A DNA stretch of 64,000 bases from Aeoliella straminimaris. GTDB lineage: Bacteria > Planctomycetota > Planctomycetia > Pirellulales > Lacipirellulaceae. The stretch covers positions 1-64,000 of the forward strand of contig NZ_JAMXLR010000011.1 of the NCBI RefSeq assembly GCF_024054565.1, given 5' to 3'. How positions within the stretch are numbered: position 1 is the stretch's first letter; every line of letters begins with the position of its first letter. The notes under the pieces are model-generated. The model was not told where the DNA came from. It did not search any database and worked only from the letters and a program-made list of their open reading frames with translations. The position numbers were made by a program, and so were the translations under genes. This document shows, in pieces, positions 52,057 to 62,596 of this stretch.

Positions 52057-55000
52057 ATGTGCACGCAAAGACTGAGACTCTCGCTACTCGTTCTACAGCT
52101 ATTCATTTTGGCCATCGGACTTGTTGACAGGAAAGTCAGCGCGTCCTCGGATCACTATTGGCTCTTCACGTCGTTTCGCGATAGCGGCGACGGCCTGCAT
52201 TTGGCCTACAGCGACGACGCCCGGCAGTGGGTGGAGATTCCCGGCGTTCGGCTCAAGCCGACCGTCGGCAGCAAGTTGATGCGTGATCCTCACATTGTTC
52301 GTGGTCCAGATAACTTGTTCCACATGGTCTGGACGACCGGCTGGCACGATAAAGGCATTGGCTACGCCACGTCGCGCGACCTGGTGAACTGGTCCGAGCA
52401 ACGGTTCTTACCTTTGATGCAGCACGAAGCCGATTGCCGGACCTGCTGGGCACCCGAGGCCTTTTACGACGATCGCAGCGATCAGTTCATCGTCATGTGG
52501 TCTTCGGACATTCCTTCGGCATCGGGCGAGTCCAATCCCCAGGGCGGCTACCATCGGGCTTACTACGTCACCACCAAGGATTTCAACGAGTTTTCCAAGC
52601 CGCAGATGTTGTTCGACCCCGGTTTTAACAACATCGATACCACGATGCTGATGGTAGACGGCAAGTACCGCATCGTATTCAAAGAAACCGACGATCAGCC
52701 CGCCGGCATTTGGGGGCGGATTTGTGGAGCAGAGGCAGACAGTCCGACGGGTCCTTTCCGGTTGCTCGACGAGCCGATCATTGCCGACGAGCGTGTCGAA
52801 GGGCCAGCGCTAGTCGAGGTCGACGGAAAGACGTTGCTTTACGTCGACTACTACGCCAACCACCGCTACGGCTGCCTCGAAACCGCCGACTGGCGGACGT
52901 GGCGGAACATCAGCCGCGAAACCCATCCCGTTGATGGGCAGCGGCACGGTAGTATCCTGCAGGTGTCGCTCGACGAGCTGCAGGCGATCGACCCCGACGC
53001 CGGCCGCCAAGCACCCGCTGCCGCGCTGCCGGGAGTCAACGCCGATCCGCACGTGGCGTTCTTTGGCGACCGCTGCTATCTGTATCCCACGACCGATGGC
53101 ACTGAAGGATGGCGTTCCACTTCCTTCCAGGCGTGGTCGTCCGACGATTTAGTCCACTGGCGCAACGAGGGCGTGATCCTCGACTTGCCGCGGGACTTGA
53201 AGTGGGCCGAACTGCACGCTTGGGCGCCCGCCATCGCCACCAAGAACGGCAAGTACTATTACTACTACAGCGCCAACAAAAACATTGGCGTCGCCGTGGC
53301 GGACCAACCCGAAGGACCGTTCCGCGACCCGCTCGGCCGCCCGTTAATGTCGGCACGCGACTACCGTGGCATGCAGTGCATCGATCCGATGGTGTTCGTG
53401 GACGACGACGGAAAGGCCTACCTGTACTGGGGGCAGGGTCGCTGCAAGGTGGTGCCGCTGGCTGACGATATGATCTCGTTCGATCCGTCCGAAGTCCGCG
53501 ACATTACGCCACCGGGATACAACGAAGGCCCGTTCGTGCACAAACGCGGTGGTGTGTACTACCTCAGTTGGTCGGAGTTCGATACTCGCGACCCGCGCTA
53601 CTCCGTTTGCTACGGGACATCGAAATCGCCCCTGGGACCTTTCGCCAAGGCGGCGGTCAATCCCATCCTCAAGCAGAAAGGCGTGGTTCGCGGGGCGGGG
53701 CATCACTCCATCGGCAAAGTGCCTGGTCGCGACCAGTGGGTGATCGCCTACCATCGGTTCCGTATACCAGGCGGGGACGGCTACAACCGCGAAACGTGCC
53801 TCTCGCCACTTCGCTTCAATGCCGACGGGACTATCCAGCAGGTCGACGTGTTCGAATCGGTGCCAGCCACCGACCTGAAGGCTACCGAAGCGGAGTCCGA
53901 AGAATCGGCTGCGATCGAGCTAGAAATCGACCTTACCCAAGATGGCAAGCCGATAAGCGATCACTTGTTCGGCATATTCTTCGAAGACCTCAACTACGCA
54001 GCCGATGGCGGTCTGTACGCCGAGATGGTGGAGAATCGTTCGTTCGAGTATTCGGCTGCCGACAAGCCCGGCTGGCATTCGCTCACCAACTGGAAACTGG
54101 TGCAGCAGGATGGCGGCAAGGGTTCCGTAATTGTGGAGATGAATCAGCCGCTACACCCCAACAACCCTAAGTACGCCGTGCTGGGTGTGAATAATTCAGA
54201 CGGCCGAGTGGGCCTCGAGAACAGCGGTTTTGGCGGCATCACTGTCGAAGCCGGCAATAAGTACAACGTGAGCTTGTTCGCTCGCCAGGTGGCGGGCGAT
54301 GCTGGACCGATCGTTGCCCGGCTTGTCGACAGCAACGGAGAGGCGATCGCGGAAGTCGACCTGGGGACTCCCGATGGAAGTTGGCGGCCGCTCGAGGGTG
54401 TGCTCGAACCGAGCCAAAGCGACGCCAAGGCTCGATTGGTGATCTCATCGCGGTGCCTCGGCAGGGTGGCGCTCGATATGATCTCGCTATTTCCACAAGA
54501 CACCTTCCGCGGCCGCAAGAATGGTCTGCGGAAAGACCTGGCGCAAGCGATTGCGGACCTCGAACCCAAGTTCGTGCGTTTTCCGGGCGGCTGCCTGGTG
54601 CATGGCGATGGACTCGACAACATGTACCGCTGGCAGGATAGCATTGGTCCGGTTCACGAGCGGAAGGGGCAACGCAACATCTGGCGATATCATCAATCGC
54701 TGGGGCTTGGTTACTACGAGTATTTTCAGTTCTGCGAGGACATTAACGCCATTCCGGTGCCGGTGGTACCGGCAGGTGTTTGTTGCCAGCATTCCGGCGC
54801 GCGGGCTACCGGCCGGTGGGATCAGGGCCAGCGTGGCATCCCGCTGGAGGATATGCCCGCCTACATTCAGGAGGTGCTCGACCTGATTGAGTACGCCAAT
54901 GGGCCAGCCGACTCCGAGTGGGGAAGCAAACGAGCGGCCGCCGGCCACCCCGAGCCCTTCCATTTGAAGTATTTGGGGATCGGCAACGAAGACCTCATTA

Positions 55001-55794
55001 CCCCGGAATTTGTCGAACGCTTTCGCATGATCTACGAGGCGGTTACTGCGGCCCATCCGGAGATTGAGGTGATTGGCACCGTCGGTCCTTTCCCCGACGG
55101 CGAGGACTACGACAAAGGCTGGCGGCTGGCTCGCGATCTGCATTTGGAGATGGTCGACGAGCATTACTACAAGCCGCCGCAGTGGTTTCTGGACAACTTG
55201 AGCCGGTACGACGACTATTCCCGCGACGAAGCGGCCGTGTATCTGGGCGAGTATGCGGCCCATGAACGCAATCGAGAGTCCACTTTGCGAACGGCCTTGG
55301 CCGAGGCGGCCTATATGACGCATTTGGAGCGAAATGGAGACATCGTCACGATGGCGTCTTATGCCCCATTACTCGGCAAAATAGGCAACACTCAGTGGAA
55401 TCCGAACCTGATCTATTTCACCAACACCGAAGTGTCGCCGACGATCAACTACTTTGTCCAACAAATGTTCGCGACCAATAGCGGAGACCGGTTTCTGAAT
55501 GTAGAATGCGAGTTACCTGTTTCGGTAATTCGCCAGAGTGAGTCTGGCGACCTAATCCTTAAACTCGTGAACCCGGGCCCGGCGGAGCCAACGGTTTCCG
55601 TGCATCTCGTCGGGGCGTCCCCTATATCGCAGAAAGTCTCCTGCACAACACTTGCGGGTGATCCTGCACAAGTGAATCGGCATGGCGAAACTCAGCAGCT
55701 TCGCCCCGTTACCACTGAAATAGAAGTGGGAACCAATTTTGACTATACCCTGCCCGCTTTTAGTCTCACGGTGCTGCGGGTTTCGACAGACTAG
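52057..55794 (+). CDS. three-domain arabinan enzyme: GH43-GH43-GH51
   Basis: A 1245-aa exported enzyme. Signal peptide in residues 1-29. Residues 30-325 form a GH43-like five-bladed propeller (LMRDPHIVRGPDNLFHMVW, TCWAPEAFYDDRSDQF, VEGPALVEVDGK). Residues 329-615 form a second one (NADPHVAFFGDRCY, AWAPAIATKNGKYYYYYS, PMVFVDDDGKAYLYWGQ, YNEGPFVHKRGGVYYLSW). Residues 619-1245 are a GH51 alpha-L-arabinofuranosidase with acid/base Glu978 in GIGNEDLI and nucleophile Glu1065 in YLGEYA. The second GH43 keeps its three acidic residues; the first is less clear. Start ATG 52057. The GH51 part is a paralogue of the enzyme at 59967. Confidence 0.85.
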   Translation: MCTQRLRLSLLVLQLFILAIGLVDRKVSASSDHYWLFTSFRDSGDGLHLAYSDDARQWVEIPGVRLKPTVGSKLMRDPHIVRGPDNLFHMVWTTGWHDKGIGYATSRDLVNWSEQRFLPLMQHEADCRTCWAPEAFYDDRSDQFIVMWSSDIPSASGESNPQGGYHRAYYVTTKDFNEFSKPQMLFDPGFNNIDTTMLMVDGKYRIVFKETDDQPAGIWGRICGAEADSPTGPFRLLDEPIIADERVEGPALVEVDGKTLLYVDYYANHRYGCLETADWRTWRNISRETHPVDGQRHGSILQVSLDELQAIDPDAGRQAPAAALPGVNADPHVAFFGDRCYLYPTTDGTEGWRSTSFQAWSSDDLVHWRNEGVILDLPRDLKWAELHAWAPAIATKNGKYYYYYSANKNIGVAVADQPEGPFRDPLGRPLMSARDYRGMQCIDPMVFVDDDGKAYLYWGQGRCKVVPLADDMISFDPSEVRDITPPGYNEGPFVHKRGGVYYLSWSEFDTRDPRYSVCYGTSKSPLGPFAKAAVNPILKQKGVVRGAGHHSIGKVPGRDQWVIAYHRFRIPGGDGYNRETCLSPLRFNADGTIQQVDVFESVPATDLKATEAESEESAAIELEIDLTQDGKPISDHLFGIFFEDLNYAADGGLYAEMVENRSFEYSAADKPGWHSLTNWKLVQQDGGKGSVIVEMNQPLHPNNPKYAVLGVNNSDGRVGLENSGFGGITVEAGNKYNVSLFARQVAGDAGPIVARLVDSNGEAIAEVDLGTPDGSWRPLEGVLEPSQSDAKARLVISSRCLGRVALDMISLFPQDTFRGRKNGLRKDLAQAIADLEPKFVRFPGGCLVHGDGLDNMYRWQDSIGPVHERKGQRNIWRYHQSLGLGYYEYFQFCEDINAIPVPVVPAGVCCQHSGARATGRWDQGQRGIPLEDMPAYIQEVLDLIEYANGPADSEWGSKRAAAGHPEPFHLKYLGIGNEDLITPEFVERFRMIYEAVTAAHPEIEVIGTVGPFPDGEDYDKGWRLARDLHLEMVDEHYYKPPQWFLDNLSRYDDYSRDEAAVYLGEYAAHERNRESTLRTALAEAAYMTHLERNGDIVTMASYAPLLGKIGNTQWNPNLIYFTNTEVSPTINYFVQQMFATNSGDRFLNVECELPVSVIRQSESGDLILKLVNPGPAEPTVSVHLVGASPISQKVSCTTLAGDPAQVNRHGETQQLRPVTTEIEVGTNFDYTLPAFSLTVLRVSTD

Positions 55795-55818
55795 GCGAAT
55801 TCATCCAGCGACTTACTC

Positions 55819-56523
55819 ATGCTCGACGAATTGAAACAAGCGGTCTGCCAAGCCAATCTCGACCTGGTGTCGCACGGCTTGGTCATTCTCACCTGGGGCA
55901 ATGTAAGTGGCTTGAGCGAAGATCGCGAACTGATGGCTATCAAGCCCAGTGGTGTTGCGTATCCGCAGCTTCGTCCGGAGCATATTGTGATCGTCAGCAT
56001 CGCCACTGGCGAGGTCGTGGAAGGCGACTTGAAACCTTCCAGCGACACGCCGACGCACCGACTTCTATATCAGAGCTTCGCAGGCATTGGCGGCATCACT
56101 CACACGCATAGTGTGAACGCTACGTCGTGGGCGCAAGCCCGCCGGGCGATTCCTTGCTTCGGCACGACGCATGCCGACCATTTTTATGGCGAGCTTCCAG
56201 TGACTCGACCGCTGACCCAGCAAGAAATCGAAGAAGCCTACGAAGTGAACACGGGCCATGTAATCGTCGAGACCTTTGCCCAACTCGATCCGAGCGCCGT
56301 GCCCGGTGTGTTGGTGGCCAATCATGCTCCTTTCTCATGGGGGAAGGATGCTGCCAAGAGCGTAGAGAATGCCGTGGCGATTGAGGCCGTGGCCGAGATG
56401 GCCTGGAAGACCTTGGCCATCAATCCGAATGCTCCCGCTGTGGATCAGTTCCTACTCGACAAACACTACTTTCGCAAACATGGCGCCGGGGCCTATTATG
56501 GCCAGTCCGGCGACGATCACTAA
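55819..56523 (+). CDS. araD: L-ribulose-5-phosphate 4-epimerase
   Basis: Class II aldolase-fold zinc enzyme that converts L-ribulose 5-phosphate to D-xylulose 5-phosphate, the last step of L-arabinose catabolism. 234 aa, normal length. Key blocks are [22 protein letters not shown] (phosphate binding), [12 protein letters not shown], the zinc histidines in [14 protein letters not shown], and [29 protein letters not shown] closes it with the catalytic Tyr. It lies 24 bases after the GH43-GH51 gene and 20 bases before araA. Confidence 0.93.
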   Translation: MLDELKQAVCQANLDLVSHGLVILTWGNVSGLSEDRELMAIKPSGVAYPQLRPEHIVIVSIATGEVVEGDLKPSSDTPTHRLLYQSFAGIGGITHTHSVNATSWAQARRAIPCFGTTHADHFYGELPVTRPLTQQEIEEAYEVNTGHVIVETFAQLDPSAVPGVLVANHAPFSWGKDAAKSVENAVAIEAVAEMAWKTLAINPNAPAVDQFLLDKHYFRKHGAGAYYGQSGDDH

Positions 56524-56543
56524 GTAATTGGGGTGCGACGATC

Positions 56544-58046
56544 ATGCCAAACGTTCTTCCTTCTCTCGATACGCTCGAAGCCTGGTTCATCACTGGAAGC
56601 CAGCATCTCTACGGCCCCGAGGCGCTCGCCAAGGTGGCCGAACATTCCCAGCAAGTCGCCACGGCCCTCGGCGAAGATCCGCAGGTTCCCGTCCGTGTGG
56701 TATTCAAGCCAGTGCTCACACGGCCCGAAGAAGTCCGCCAACTAATCGACGAGGCAAACGCCGCGCCGAATTGCATCGGCCTGATCGCCTGGATGCACAC
56801 CTTCTCGCCGGCCAAGATGTGGATCGCTGGCCTGTCGAATCTGAACAAGCCGTTGCTGCACCTGCATACTCAGTTCAATCGCGACCTGCCGTGGCAGACG
56901 ATTGATATGGACTTCATGAACCTGAACCAGTCGGCCCACGGGGGGCGGGAGTTCGGCTTCATGTGCAGTCGACTACGCCTGCCGCGGAAGGTGGTTGTAG
57001 GCCACTGGGAAGACAGCCAGGTGCGGAGCGAGATTGGTGTCTGGACCCGGGCCGCCGCGGCGAACCACGATATGAGATCCGCCCGGATTGCGCGGATCGG
57101 CGACAACATGCGGGAAGTAGCCGTGACGGAAGGAGACAAGGTTGCCGCACAGATGACCTTTGGATACTCCGTAAATGGATACGGTTTGGGCGACGTTGTT
57201 GCCTTCATGGATGAGGTGAGCGATGCCGAAGTCGACAAGCTCTGCACCGAATACGACGAGTCGTACGTCATGGCCGACTCGCTGAAACCCAGCGGCGGGC
57301 AGCGACAATCGCTCAAGGACGCTGCTCGCATCGAACTGGGGTTACGGGCGTTTCTCGAGTCGGAAGGCTTTGTCGGCTACACCGATACCTTCGAGAACTT
57401 GCATGGCATGAAGCAACTGCCAGGCATTGCCTCGCAGCGGTTGATGGCCGATGGCTATGGGTTTGGTGCCGAAGGCGACTGGAAAGGGGCCGCCCTGGTG
57501 CGGGCGTCGAAGGTCATGGCCGCGGGACTGCCCGGCGGCACCTCGTTTATGGAAGACTACACCTATCACCTATCGCCCGACGGAGCGCAGGTGCTGGGGG
57601 CGCATATGCTGGAGATCTGTCCGACGATCGCTGCCGACCGCCCGAAGTGCGAGATCCATCCGTTGGGCATCGGCGGCAAGGAAGACCCCGTTCGGCTGGT
57701 GTTCGATGTGCCAGCCGGACCGGCGGTGAATGCCGCGGTCGTAGATATGGGAAACCGGTTCCGCATGGTGTTGAACGAAGTAGATGTCGTCAGCCCGCCA
57801 GACCCCATGAGCAATTTGCCCGTGGCGCGCGCACTTTGGTCGCCCCAGCCCGACCTGAAAACAGCTGCCGCTGCATGGATCTACGCCGGTGGTTCGCACC
57901 ACCCCGTGTTCAGCCAGGCCCTCAGCACGGAACACTATGAAGACCTTGCTGAAATGACGGGCATCGAACTGGTGGTTATCGACGCCGATACAAGGCTTCG
58001 CGATTTGAAGAATCAATTGCTGCTTGGAGACTTTCGGCAGGGCTGA
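56544..58046 (+). CDS. araA: L-arabinose isomerase
   Basis: Converts L-arabinose to L-ribulose using Mn(II). 500 aa, exactly the family size. [23 protein letters not shown] at the N-terminus, [47 protein letters not shown] and [24 protein letters not shown] are standard AraA blocks including catalytic Glu and His residues. It lies 20 bases after araD. The kinase that joins AraA to AraD (araB, L-ribulokinase) is not in the window. Confidence 0.95.
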   Translation: MPNVLPSLDTLEAWFITGSQHLYGPEALAKVAEHSQQVATALGEDPQVPVRVVFKPVLTRPEEVRQLIDEANAAPNCIGLIAWMHTFSPAKMWIAGLSNLNKPLLHLHTQFNRDLPWQTIDMDFMNLNQSAHGGREFGFMCSRLRLPRKVVVGHWEDSQVRSEIGVWTRAAAANHDMRSARIARIGDNMREVAVTEGDKVAAQMTFGYSVNGYGLGDVVAFMDEVSDAEVDKLCTEYDESYVMADSLKPSGGQRQSLKDAARIELGLRAFLESEGFVGYTDTFENLHGMKQLPGIASQRLMADGYGFGAEGDWKGAALVRASKVMAAGLPGGTSFMEDYTYHLSPDGAQVLGAHMLEICPTIAADRPKCEIHPLGIGGKEDPVRLVFDVPAGPAVNAAVVDMGNRFRMVLNEVDVVSPPDPMSNLPVARALWSPQPDLKTAAAAWIYAGGSHHPVFSQALSTEHYEDLAEMTGIELVVIDADTRLRDLKNQLLLGDFRQG

Positions 58047-58105
58047 CCCGTCCCAAAGCTCCCCTTTTCCCGCTCCGTCACTCTATTCATCGGATACATA
58101 AACAG

Positions 58106-59875
58106 ATGGAAACTGTCGATTGGCTCGTTGTCGGAGGATATTTCGCACTTCTTGCTGGCTTGGCATGGTGGGTAATTCGTCAAAGCAAGGATACCTCGGC
58201 TGATTATTTTTTGGCCGGACATAGCCTCGGCTGGTTTATTGTGGGAGCGTCGATCTTCGCTTCGAACATCGGCTCGGAGCACCTCGTTGGTTTGGCCGGT
58301 TCTGGCGCCACCGATGGTGTGGCAATGGCCCATTATGAGCTTCACGCCTGGTGTCTGCTAATCTTGGCGTGGGTGCTGGTGCCATTCTACGCTCGCAGCC
58401 AGGTGTTCACGATGCCGCAGTTTCTCGAACGGCGGTTCTCGCCCGCATCACGCTACACGCTGAGCGTCATCTCGTTGGTGGCTTATATCGTGACCAAGAT
58501 CGCCGTTGGCATCTTCGCCGGTGGCATCGTCTTTAGTGTGTTGCTTCCCGAACTCTCTTTTGCAGGGCTCAACAGTTTCTGGATCGGATCCATTCTGGTT
58601 CTCATTGTCACCGGCCTCTACACGGTGCTCGGTGGTTTTCGCGCCGTCGCCTACACGGAGACGCTGCAAACGATCATTTTAATCATCGGGTCGGCCCTGG
58701 TTACCTATTTTGGTTTAAAGTACATCGGCGGCTGGGGAGAACTTAAGGCGACCATCGGCTCGGAGATGTTCAACCTATGGAAACCTCTTACGGCTGAGGG
58801 AGTACCGTTTGAATGGGCGCCAGTGGAGGAGGTGAATGAGAGCGGTGAGATGGTGCGTCAGGCGTGGTACTTCAATACCAACTACCCCTGGCTCGGCATG
58901 CTGTTTTGCGCTCCGATCATCGGCCTGTGGTACTGGTGTACCGACCAGTACATCGTGCAGCGTGCCTTGGGTGCCGAAAACGAGACCCAAGCCCGCCGCG
59001 GCAGTATCTTCGCCGCGCTGCTGAAGTTGTTGCCTGTCTTTATCTTCATTGTGCCTGGCATGATCTGTTTTGGGTTGATCATGAAATCTCAGTCCGGAGG
59101 ACTGGAGGGCGTCGATTTTTCCGAGATGCTGCACGAAGACGGAACCATCAAAGAGTCGGGTAAAGCATTTCCACTCATGGTCAAGAATGTGCTGCCCGCC
59201 GGTGTGCGTGGGTTAGTGGTTGCAGGTCTGCTATCAGCGCTGATGAGCTCGCTGGCCGGCGTGTTTAATGCCTGCAGTACGCTGTTCACGATCGATCTCT
59301 ACAAGAAGTTTGCCCCCGAGGCCAGCGAGCGGCGGCTGGTACAGGTAGGACGGTGGGCCACGGTGTCTATGGTCTTGATTGGCATGGCATGGATCCCAGT
59401 GATCCAAGGTTCGAAAGGTCTGTACGATTACCTGCAAAGCGTGCAGGGATATCTTGCTCCCCCCATCTTTGTCGTGTTCTTCCTCGGTATCGCCTGGAAG
59501 CGACTTAACGCGCAAGGGTGTCTTGCTGCCTTGTTGGTGGGTTTTGCTATGGGGATCTTTCGACTGGCCGTCGATACGCCGCCTAAGATCTATGAGAACT
59601 TTGCCTATACGGAAGGATCCTTCTTTTGGATCGTCAACAAGATTTACTTCCAGTACTTCAGCCTGCTTATCACAGTGGTCAGTGCGATTGTGATGATCGG
59701 CGTGAGCTATTTGACGCGCGAGCCCGACTATTCCCGATTCCAGGGTCTTACCTATGGCGTGGTTTCCGAAGAGGAGAAGCGTGTCACCCGTGAAAGCTGG
59801 GGCGGTGTCGATGTCGGCATGTCCGTCTTGGTGCTAGCGCTGATTCTGGGAGCCTACCTGTATTTTCAAGGTTGA
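58106..59875 (+). CDS. sodium:solute symporter (SSS/SLC5 family)
   Basis: A 589-aa transporter with about 14 membrane segments. DYFLAGHSLGWFIVGASIFASNIGSEHLVGLAGSGA, FYARSQVFTMPQFLERRF, and GLYTVLGGFRAVAYTETLQ are hallmark SSS family blocks, with GGFRAV and the Na-binding regions present. Its place between araA and a GH51 enzyme implies import of L-arabinose or another pentose released outside; this substrate is inferred from context. The start is ATG 58106. Confidence 0.9.
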   Translation: METVDWLVVGGYFALLAGLAWWVIRQSKDTSADYFLAGHSLGWFIVGASIFASNIGSEHLVGLAGSGATDGVAMAHYELHAWCLLILAWVLVPFYARSQVFTMPQFLERRFSPASRYTLSVISLVAYIVTKIAVGIFAGGIVFSVLLPELSFAGLNSFWIGSILVLIVTGLYTVLGGFRAVAYTETLQTIILIIGSALVTYFGLKYIGGWGELKATIGSEMFNLWKPLTAEGVPFEWAPVEEVNESGEMVRQAWYFNTNYPWLGMLFCAPIIGLWYWCTDQYIVQRALGAENETQARRGSIFAALLKLLPVFIFIVPGMICFGLIMKSQSGGLEGVDFSEMLHEDGTIKESGKAFPLMVKNVLPAGVRGLVVAGLLSALMSSLAGVFNACSTLFTIDLYKKFAPEASERRLVQVGRWATVSMVLIGMAWIPVIQGSKGLYDYLQSVQGYLAPPIFVVFFLGIAWKRLNAQGCLAALLVGFAMGIFRLAVDTPPKIYENFAYTEGSFFWIVNKIYFQYFSLLITVVSAIVMIGVSYLTREPDYSRFQGLTYGVVSEEEKRVTRESWGGVDVGMSVLVLALILGAYLYFQG

Positions 59876-59966
59876 TCACGGTGTCGCGATCATACGCGCA
59901 ATTGGATCGAAATACGCGCACCTTTGCTTGTGAAGTTAGTTTCTACCCCCAATCGAGGCGAGAATT

Positions 59967-62423
59967 ATGGCACGCACCACACCTGCCAATGTGATCTGTT
60001 GCATCGCAGCTCTTTTTGCGATGGCCCTTGCGCCCAATGCGACGCGCGGCGCTGAGGTCAAGGTAAACATCCACGTCGATCAACCCACCGTGAAACTGAG
60101 TCCGGTGCTTTACGGGTTGTTCTTCGAGGACATTAACTACGCCGCCGATGGAGGACTGTACGCCGAGTTGGTGCAGAACCGCTCGTTCGAGTACTACCCG
60201 GTGGAAGGCTGGGCGGGAAACAGCCGAAAGCTGCATCCGCTGTACGCTTGGCAAAAGGTCGAACGTGACGGCGGACAGGTGCAACTTGATGTGAGCAACG
60301 AGTCGCCGCTGAACGAAAACAATACCAAGTACGTCATCCTGAAGCTGGACGGAAACGGAGTTGCCGGAATCAAGAACTCTGGATTCGGCGGTATTGTCGT
60401 CGAGAAGGATGCGAAGTACGACTTCTCCGTCTACGCCCGACGATCTGAGGACAACGACAACCCGCTGAAGGTGTCGCTGCAAACCAAGGATGGCAAAGTG
60501 TTGGCCTCGGGCAGCGTGCCGAGCACGACCAGCGAGTGGGCCACCTACGACCTGACGTTGACCGCTACAGACAGCGCCGACGATGCCGAGTTGGTACTCA
60601 CAACGGGTGGCGGTGGTGAGTTGATGCTCGACATGGTCTCGCTGTTTCCGCAAGATACCTTCAAAGGCCACAAGAATGGGTTGCGGAAGGACCTGGCACA
60701 GGCACTGGCCGACCTGAAACCTGGCTTCCTGCGCTTTCCAGGTGGCTGTATCGCTCACGGGCACAGCCTGGAGAATACCTACCGCTGGAAGGACACGGTC
60801 GGCGACGTTTCCGAGCGTAAGCCGAACTGGAACTTGTGGGGGTATCACCAGACTTATGGCCTGGGCTATTTCGAATACATGCAGTTGTGCGAAGACATCG
60901 GCGCCGAACCACTGCCGGTAGTGCCGGTGGGCGTCAGTTGTGGCTTCCGACAACCGTTCCAGGTGGTACCAATGGAAGATCTGCAGGCGTGGATCGACGA
61001 TGCCCTGGACCTGATCGAATTCGCCAACGGTTCGCCCGATACCAAGTGGGGTGGACTGCGGGCCAAGATGGGGCACCCGGAGCCGTTTGATCTGAAGTAC
61101 GTCTGCTTGGGCAACGAAGAACACGACACGCCCGAGTGTCGTGAACGGTTCCCCTACTTCGTCGAAGCGATTCGCGAGCGTTACCCTGACATCAAGATCG
61201 TTGGGACTTCGGGGCTCGGCCCCGAGATTCCGCTGTTCGATCTGATGACCAAGACCGACGTCTACAGCACGGACGAGCACTACTACATGCCACCGAAGTG
61301 GTACCTGGACAACATTCACCGTTTCGACAACTTCGATCGAAGTAAGCCCAAAGTGTTCGTTGGTGAGTACGCGTCCGAAGGCAATACGCAGTTCAACGCC
61401 GTGGCCGAGGCGGCCTACTTGACCGGCGTGGAACGCAACGCCGATATCGTTGACATGACGTGCTATGCTCCGTTGTTTGCCAAGTATGGCTCGACGCAGT
61501 GGACCAAAGCCGACTTGATCTGGTTCGACAACAAGTCGCTGGTCAAAACGCCCAACTACTACGTGCAGCAGTTATTCAGCACCAGCAAAGGCGACGTGTA
61601 TCTCGATAATTCGGTCGAGATGACCAATCGGGCAAGTTCCGAGCAGAAGTACGCGGGGCAGGTGGGCATTGGTACCTGGCGCACCGGTATTGAAGTGGAG
61701 TCGGCCACGCTGAATGGCAAGCCGCTGGACTTCGAGGACTGGAAAGTGCTTGATGGCGACTTCCGCAATACGGAAGACGGCAACTACGCTCAACTCGACC
61801 GCAATCTGGAAGCTGCGGTTAGCGTGGCTCCCCAAAGCACCGATGGTGAGAAAGCGGTGTACGAAGTTCGTGCCCGCAAGACCGGCGGAAGCGAAGGCTT
61901 TCTGCTGGTGTTTGGTTATGAGAACGAGGATAGCTACTACTGGTGGAACGTTGGCGGCTGGCGGAACACCGAGCATGCAATCCAACGACCTGCCGGGGGT
62001 GCTTCGCAGGACCGTTTGGCCTCCGCCCGAGGCCGAATCGAAACGGGCCGCTGGTATGACCTGCGGGTGGAGTTAGAACCAGGCCGCATTCGCTGCTATA
62101 TCGATGGCAAGTTGATTCACGACTACCAACCGCTGATACCCGAGGTGCAGGTGTCGCCGACATTGGATCAATCCAGCGGCGAGCTGTTCGTCAAGCTGGT
62201 GAATCCAGCGTCGACACCGGTTTCGGCCACCGTCGCACTCGACGGTGCCGGGGAACTCAATCCCCAAGCAACCTTGATCACGCTTGCTGCCCCGGCGGAT
62301 GCCACCAACTCGCCTGGGAGGTTGATGGTGAAGCCCCAGCAGCAGGAGCTTGCAGCCGAGAACACCATGACCTTTGAGCTACCGCCGACCTCGGTCGAGG
62401 TCTTGCGTTTGCAGTTGAAGTAG
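59967..62423 (+). CDS. GH51 alpha-L-arabinofuranosidase with an inserted LamG-like domain
   Basis: An 818-aa exported enzyme that removes terminal arabinose from arabinan or arabinoxylan. Signal peptide: NVICCIAALFAMALAPNATRGA. N-terminal CBM-like beta region, then the GH51 TIM barrel with acid/base Glu384 in CLGNEEHD and nucleophile Glu467 in FVGEYASEG. After the barrel, residues about 588-722 are a laminin-G/DUF1080-like insertion (EDWKVLDGDFRNTEDGNYAQ to RIRCYIDGKLIHDY) inside the C-terminal beta domain. The GH51 part is a paralogue of that in the protein at 52057. It ends the operon, followed by a strong terminator. Confidence 0.88.
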   Translation: MARTTPANVICCIAALFAMALAPNATRGAEVKVNIHVDQPTVKLSPVLYGLFFEDINYAADGGLYAELVQNRSFEYYPVEGWAGNSRKLHPLYAWQKVERDGGQVQLDVSNESPLNENNTKYVILKLDGNGVAGIKNSGFGGIVVEKDAKYDFSVYARRSEDNDNPLKVSLQTKDGKVLASGSVPSTTSEWATYDLTLTATDSADDAELVLTTGGGGELMLDMVSLFPQDTFKGHKNGLRKDLAQALADLKPGFLRFPGGCIAHGHSLENTYRWKDTVGDVSERKPNWNLWGYHQTYGLGYFEYMQLCEDIGAEPLPVVPVGVSCGFRQPFQVVPMEDLQAWIDDALDLIEFANGSPDTKWGGLRAKMGHPEPFDLKYVCLGNEEHDTPECRERFPYFVEAIRERYPDIKIVGTSGLGPEIPLFDLMTKTDVYSTDEHYYMPPKWYLDNIHRFDNFDRSKPKVFVGEYASEGNTQFNAVAEAAYLTGVERNADIVDMTCYAPLFAKYGSTQWTKADLIWFDNKSLVKTPNYYVQQLFSTSKGDVYLDNSVEMTNRASSEQKYAGQVGIGTWRTGIEVESATLNGKPLDFEDWKVLDGDFRNTEDGNYAQLDRNLEAAVSVAPQSTDGEKAVYEVRARKTGGSEGFLLVFGYENEDSYYWWNVGGWRNTEHAIQRPAGGASQDRLASARGRIETGRWYDLRVELEPGRIRCYIDGKLIHDYQPLIPEVQVSPTLDQSSGELFVKLVNPASTPVSATVALDGAGELNPQATLITLAAPADATNSPGRLMVKPQQQELAAENTMTFELPPTSVEVLRLQLK

Positions 62424-62452
62424 ACGCGTTTTCTGGCGCTCTGCCATAGAAA

Positions 62453-62485
62453 AGACGCCCAGTGGATTGCTTCCACTGGGCGTCT
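62453..62485 (+). terminator. strong terminator after the arabinose locus
   Basis: GACGCCCAGTGGA at 62454-62466 pairs perfectly with 62472-62484 around TTGCT, and an A-T pair extends it. It lies 31 bases after the GH51 stop and between convergent genes. No clear T-run, so Rho-independent action is uncertain. Confidence 0.65.
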
Positions 62486-62596
62486 CATAGCAGGAACGTT
62501 CCCTAGTGTTATTCCAGACTGCCCTGCTGGAACGCCACTACTGGAAAGGACCTTGCCTCTTCATTTTGTCTGCTGGAAGGAGCCAGCTGGAACGGG

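Noticed and set aside
59943-61319. Minus-strand frame of 458 codons opposite the GH51 gene
   Set aside because: Antisense shadow; the GH51 catalytic motifs on the plus strand decide.
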